In this document: piece after piece, positions 50,823-53,857 of the stretch | Numbering within the stretch: position 1 is the stretch's first letter | Layout: each line of letters begins with the position of its first letter | From: Flavobacteriaceae bacterium | Lineage (GTDB): Bacteria > Bacteroidota > Bacteroidia > Flavobacteriales > Flavobacteriaceae | Assembly: GCA_947451525.1 (NCBI GenBank) | Contig: CANFZM010000018.1 | Location: 1-53,857, forward strand | Direction of reading: 5' to 3' | Length of the DNA: 53,857 nucleotides | The notes under the pieces: generated by a model | Told to the model about the DNA's origin: nothing | The model's input: only the letters and a program-made list of their open reading frames with translations | Databases searched by the model: none | Made by a program: the position numbers and the translations under genes

Positions 50823-50892
50823 CAAATTCCAAATCCCAAACAATTAGTATCGTTCTAGTTTTGGAATTTGGATTTTTTAAATTTGGAATTTA
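50823..50892 (-). repeat. mreC leader: imperfect inverted TTTGGAA words
   Basis: Arm 1 at 50823-50841 (CAAATTCCAAATCCCAAAC) faces arm 2 at 50858-50872 (GTTTTGGAATTTGG region), and a further TTTGGAATT lies at 50882-50890 against the mreB stop. On the minus strand the word cluster lies 22-92 bases before the mreC start. Confidence 0.75.
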
Positions 50893-51918
50893 TTTTATAA
50901 GGATGCTTCTAAATTTTGGTATATTTTTCAACGCCATACCAGTTCCTCTTACTACTGCTTTCAACGGATCTTCAGCAATATAAACAGGTAGGTCTGTTTT
51001 TAATGAAATACGTTTATCTAATCCTCGAAGCATAGAACCACCACCGGCTAAATAAATACCAGTGTTGTAAATATCAGCGGCTAATTCAGGAGGAGTTTGC
51101 GATAATGTTTCCATTACTGCATCTTCAATACGTTGGATGGATTTGTCTAATGCTTTTGCAATTTCTCTAAAAGAAACTTCTACTTGTTTTGGTTTACCTG
51201 TAAGTAAATCTCTACCTTGAACCGACATATCATCCGGAGGAGAATCTAAAGTATCGGTAGCAGCACCAACTTGAATTTTAATTTTTTCTGCAGTTGTTTC
51301 TCCAACAAATAAATTGTGTTGGGTACGCATATAATAGATAATATCGTTGGTGAAAACATCTCCAGCAATTTTAACCGATTTATCACACACAATTCCTCCA
51401 AGAGCAATAACTGCAATTTCTGTAGTACCACCACCTATATCCACAATCATGTTTCCCTTAGGTTGCATAATGTCAATTCCAATACCAATTGCAGCAGCCA
51501 TTGGCTCATGAATTAAGTATACTTCTTTTCCGTTTACACGCTCACAAGATTCTTTTACCGCACGCATTTCTACTTCGGTAATTCCAGAAGGAATACATAC
51601 TACCATGCGCAATGCGGGAGTAAACATTCGTTTCTTTAATGCAGGAATACTTTTAATAAACATGCTAATCATCTTTTCCGAAGCATCAAAATCGGCAATA
51701 ACACCGTCTTTTAATGGTCGTATGGTTTTGATGTTTTCATGGGTTTTACCTTGCATCATGTTGGCTTCTTTACCAACGGCGATGATTTTCCCAGAGACTC
51801 TATCTCTTGCAACAATAGAGGGACTATCAATTACAACTTTGTCGTTGTGAATGATTAGTGTGTTAGCGGTACCAAGGTCAATTGCTATATCCTCGGTCAT
51901 GAAATCAAAAAATCCCAT
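50890..51918 (-). CDS. mreB: Actin-like rod shape-determining protein MreB
   Basis: A 342-residue actin homologue. Motifs in order: EDIAIDLGTANTLIIH (phosphate 1), IVDIGGGTTEIAVIALGG (phosphate 2), and GIYLAGGGSMLRGLDKRI (adenosine motif). It polymerises at the membrane and guides elongation. First gene of the operon mreB-mreC-mreD-mrdA-rodA, with its own -7 element at 51963-51970 right after purH. Confidence 0.97.
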   Translation of the reverse strand: MGFFDFMTEDIAIDLGTANTLIIHNDKVVIDSPSIVARDRVSGKIIAVGKEANMMQGKTHENIKTIRPLKDGVIADFDASEKMISMFIKSIPALKKRMFTPALRMVVCIPSGITEVEMRAVKESCERVNGKEVYLIHEPMAAAIGIGIDIMQPKGNMIVDIGGGTTEIAVIALGGIVCDKSVKIAGDVFTNDIIYYMRTQHNLFVGETTAEKIKIQVGAATDTLDSPPDDMSVQGRDLLTGKPKQVEVSFREIAKALDKSIQRIEDAVMETLSQTPPELAADIYNTGIYLAGGGSMLRGLDKRISLKTDLPVYIAEDPLKAVVRGTGMALKNIPKFRSILIK

Positions 51919-51962
51919 ACGTTATAAAAGGGTATTAGTTTGTTATATATTTTTTAATCCTA

Positions 51963-51970
51963 CAAAAATA
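51963..51970 (-). promoter_or_regulatory. -7 promoter element (TAttTTTG) for the mre operon
   Basis: It reads CAAAAATA on the plus strand, between the purH stop (51977) and the mreB start (51918), giving a leader of about 38 bases. Confidence 0.55.
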
Positions 51971-51976
51971 ATAAAA

Positions 51977-53503
51977 TTAATGTTTAAAATGACGTGTTCC
52001 TGTAAATACCATTGCAACTTTATTTTCATTGCAATAATTAATGCTCAATTCATCTTTAATAGAGCCACCCGGCTGAATAACAGCGGTGATTCCTACATTA
52101 TGTGCGATCTCTACACAATCCGGAAAAGGAAAGAAAGCATCGCTTGCCATAACTGCTCCGTGTAAATCAAATCCGAAAGTTTCTGCTTTTTCAATTGCTT
52201 GCTTCAAAGCATCTACTCTAGAAGTTTGCCCAGTTCCAGAAGCAATCAAGGTGTTGTTTTTTGCGAAAACAATAGTATTCGATTTGGTGTTTTTGCAAAT
52301 TTTAGATGCAAACAATAAATCGGCTACTTCTTGACTAGTTGGTGCAGTAAGCGTAACCGTTTTTAGATCCTTTTCAGTATCTGTAATGTTATTTTTATCT
52401 TGAACCAAAACTCCATTTAAGCAAGTTCTCACTTGACGTTGAGGTAAAGGTACATCATTTATAGTCAAAATGATTCGGTTCTTTTTTTCTTGTAGAATAT
52501 TTAACGCTTCGGCATCATAACTAGGTGCAATTACAACTTCACAAAAAAGCGAATTAATTTCGGTTGCAGTAGCAGCATCAATTTTTCCGTTGGCCATTAA
52601 CACCCCGCCAAAAGCCGAAGTTGGGTCGCAAGCCAAAGCCGCAACATAAGCCTCTTTCATGGTTTTTCTAGTTGCCAATCCGCAAGCATTATTGTGTTTC
52701 AAAATAGCAAAAGTAGGCTCGCTATCTTTAAATTCTGCGGTTAAATTCACAGCAGCATCCACATCTAATAAATTGTTATACGATAATTCTTTTCCGTGTA
52801 ATTTGGTAAACATCGCGTCAAAATCGCCAAAGAAAAATCCTTTTTGGTGCGGATTTTCGCCATAACGAAGCACCTGCCCGTGCGACATGCTTTCTTTGTA
52901 ATAGGTATCTTCCGTATTGAAATAATTAAAAATTGCAGTGTCATAATTAGACGAAACATGAAACGCTCTTGTTGCCAAATATTTTCGTTGTTCCAAAGTA
53001 GTAGCGCCGTTTCCTTCGGTAATCATTCCTAAAAACAATTCATATTCTTCTACCGATGGCACAATTACGGTATCTTTAAAATTCTTAGCCGCAGCACGAA
53101 TTAACGAAATGCCACCAATGTCAATTTTCTCAATCGCATCGGCTTCACTTGCTCCCGAAGCCACTGTTTTTTCAAACGGATATAAATCTACAATCACTAA
53201 ATCAATTTGCGGAATAGCAAATTCCTTCATTTGTTCTACATCCGTAGGGTTGTCTTGACGGTTCAAAATACCACCAAAAACTTTCGGGTGTAATGTTTTT
53301 ACACGTCCGCCCAAAATAGAAGGGTAGGAGGTAACATCCTCTACGGGAACCACAGGAATTCCTAAGTTTTTTATAAAATCTTCGGTTCCTCCGGTAGAAT
53401 AAATAGTTGCATTTTGTTTGTGAAGTTGTCTCACAATTGGCTCTAAACCGGTTTTGTCAAATACCGAAATAAGAGCAGATTGAATCGTTTTTGTAGTGCT
53501 CAT
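51977..53503 (-). CDS. purH: Bifunctional AICAR formyltransferase / IMP cyclohydrolase PurH
   Basis: A 508-residue enzyme for the last two steps of IMP synthesis. The N-terminal cyclohydrolase (about 1-195, MGS-like fold) starts SALISVFDKTGLEPIV and has STGGTEDF and GGRVKTLHPKVFGGIL. The C-terminal formyltransferase has LRYGENPHQKGFFF, KHNNACGLA, SAFGGVLMAN and, at the end, GGSIKDELSINYCNE. Length is normal for the family. A promoter element lies at 53525-53532. Confidence 0.97.
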   Translation of the reverse strand: MSTTKTIQSALISVFDKTGLEPIVRQLHKQNATIYSTGGTEDFIKNLGIPVVPVEDVTSYPSILGGRVKTLHPKVFGGILNRQDNPTDVEQMKEFAIPQIDLVIVDLYPFEKTVASGASEADAIEKIDIGGISLIRAAAKNFKDTVIVPSVEEYELFLGMITEGNGATTLEQRKYLATRAFHVSSNYDTAIFNYFNTEDTYYKESMSHGQVLRYGENPHQKGFFFGDFDAMFTKLHGKELSYNNLLDVDAAVNLTAEFKDSEPTFAILKHNNACGLATRKTMKEAYVAALACDPTSAFGGVLMANGKIDAATATEINSLFCEVVIAPSYDAEALNILQEKKNRIILTINDVPLPQRQVRTCLNGVLVQDKNNITDTEKDLKTVTLTAPTSQEVADLLFASKICKNTKSNTIVFAKNNTLIASGTGQTSRVDALKQAIEKAETFGFDLHGAVMASDAFFPFPDCVEIAHNVGITAVIQPGGSIKDELSINYCNENKVAMVFTGTRHFKH

Positions 53504-53524
53504 TGTGTTGTGTTGTTAAGCATG

Positions 53525-53532
53525 CAAAAGTA
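53525..53532 (-). promoter_or_regulatory. -7 promoter element (TActTTTG) for purH
   Basis: It reads CAAAAGTA on the plus strand, 22 bases before the purH start, so the leader is about 15 bases. Confidence 0.55.
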
Positions 53533-53535
53533 GTT

Positions 53536-53690
53536 CATTGCGAGGTACTAAGCAATCGCAATTTTAATTTTTTTTGAAATAATTTGAAGCGAAACTTTAG
53601 GCATTTTTGTATGCCACATTCCCGCCATCCGTTGCAATCTGTCATTGCGTGGTACTAAGCAAGCCAATTGCACCATATTATTAACGCAAT
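53536..53690. repeat. Intergenic repeat cluster CATTGCGAGGTACTAAGCAA
   Basis: CATTGCGAGGTACTAAGCAA at 53536-53555 recurs at 53643-53662 with one change. CATTGCG occurs again on the minus strand at about 53684-53690. Between the copies is a small hairpin (GGCAT with ATGCC near 53600-53616). It resembles the TCATTGCGAGGAACGAAGCAATC-type repeats scattered in many low-GC genomes. Confidence 0.6.
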
Positions 53691-53857
53691 GCCAGGATTT
53701 TCACTTCTGTCGGGGCTCATATCTTTGTAATGAAATAAAAATATGAAATATGTATCTTTGAAATAGTAACAATTGATAAACAAAACCAAGTTGCCAAATT
53801 GTGTCGGGGCGAAATACATCATAGATGATATTGTGAACATTAGGATAATCCACTTGG
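53691..53857 (+). promoter_or_regulatory. Right-end spacer with two -7 elements (TAtcTTTG)
   Basis: TATCTTTG occurs at 53720-53727 and 53753-53760 on the plus strand, suggesting promoters for a gene beyond the window. GTCGGGGC occurs twice (near 53709 and 53813). No gene is recognised in this stretch. Confidence 0.4.

Noticed and set aside
53655..53840. 61-residue open frame on the minus strand at the right end
   Set aside because: It crosses a dispersed repeat and promoter-like elements on the other strand and resembles no protein family.

Overview
The window comes from the chromosome of a low-GC gliding member of the Flavobacteriaceae, most likely Flavobacterium or a close relative. The evidence is gldB/gldC, a primary sigma factor of the short Bacteroidota type, promoters that fit the Bacteroidota -7 element TAnnTTTG, a TonB receptor paired with a DUF4249 lipoprotein, and a very long FtsZ linker. 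The assignment rests on recognised protein families and motifs, not on a database search.

Layout. 1-150: tail and presumed right end of an IS256-family insertion sequence. 165-8705: a small unknown gene, a membrane-anchored AraC-type regulator, a lipoprotein, a polyprenyl diphosphate synthase, an ECF sigma / membrane anti-sigma / outer-membrane protein operon, and dnaG. 8754-11636: an orphan LuxR-type response regulator, nadE, and the gliding genes gldB-gldC. 11681-14379 (minus): a lipoprotein, then the operon alpha/beta hydrolase - mntA - hepT - engB, in which a toxin-antitoxin pair sits between housekeeping genes. 14690-30944 (plus): the division and cell wall (dcw) cluster mraZ-rsmH-ftsL-ftsI-murE-mraY-murD-ftsW-murG-murC-ftsQ-ftsA-ftsZ, preceded by probable MraZ boxes and lacking murF and ddl. 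31125-38130: a GatB/YqeY protein, tRNA-Arg(TCG), a second membrane AraC-type regulator, a LacI regulator, a dihydrouridine synthase, a CBS protein, rpe and rpoD. 38222-44625 (minus): a four-gene outer-membrane operon (unknown secreted protein, TonB receptor with STN domain, DUF4249 lipoprotein, MG2-like protein with a plug-like segment). 44888-53503 (minus): a lipoprotein, a small heat-shock protein, the rod-shape operon mreB-mreC-mreD-mrdA-rodA, and purH.

How the genes work together. Two operons of peptidoglycan synthesis dominate: the dcw cluster makes lipid II and the septal machine, and the mre/mrdA/rodA operon makes the elongation machine. The polyprenyl synthase, dnaG, nadE, rpoD and purH are housekeeping genes around them.

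The signal not explained by ordinary features is a set of short degenerate tandem arrays, with 7-10 bp units that differ from gene to gene, placed just upstream of start codons (dnaG, ftsL, mraY, ftsW, murG, murC, mreC). Several are preceded by an antisense copy that makes a hairpin, and one array of the same style lies inside the anti-sigma coding sequence. Other points of interest are a folded RNA-like element upstream of rpe, a DnaG lacking its zinc-ligand cysteines, and the TA pair overlapping engB.
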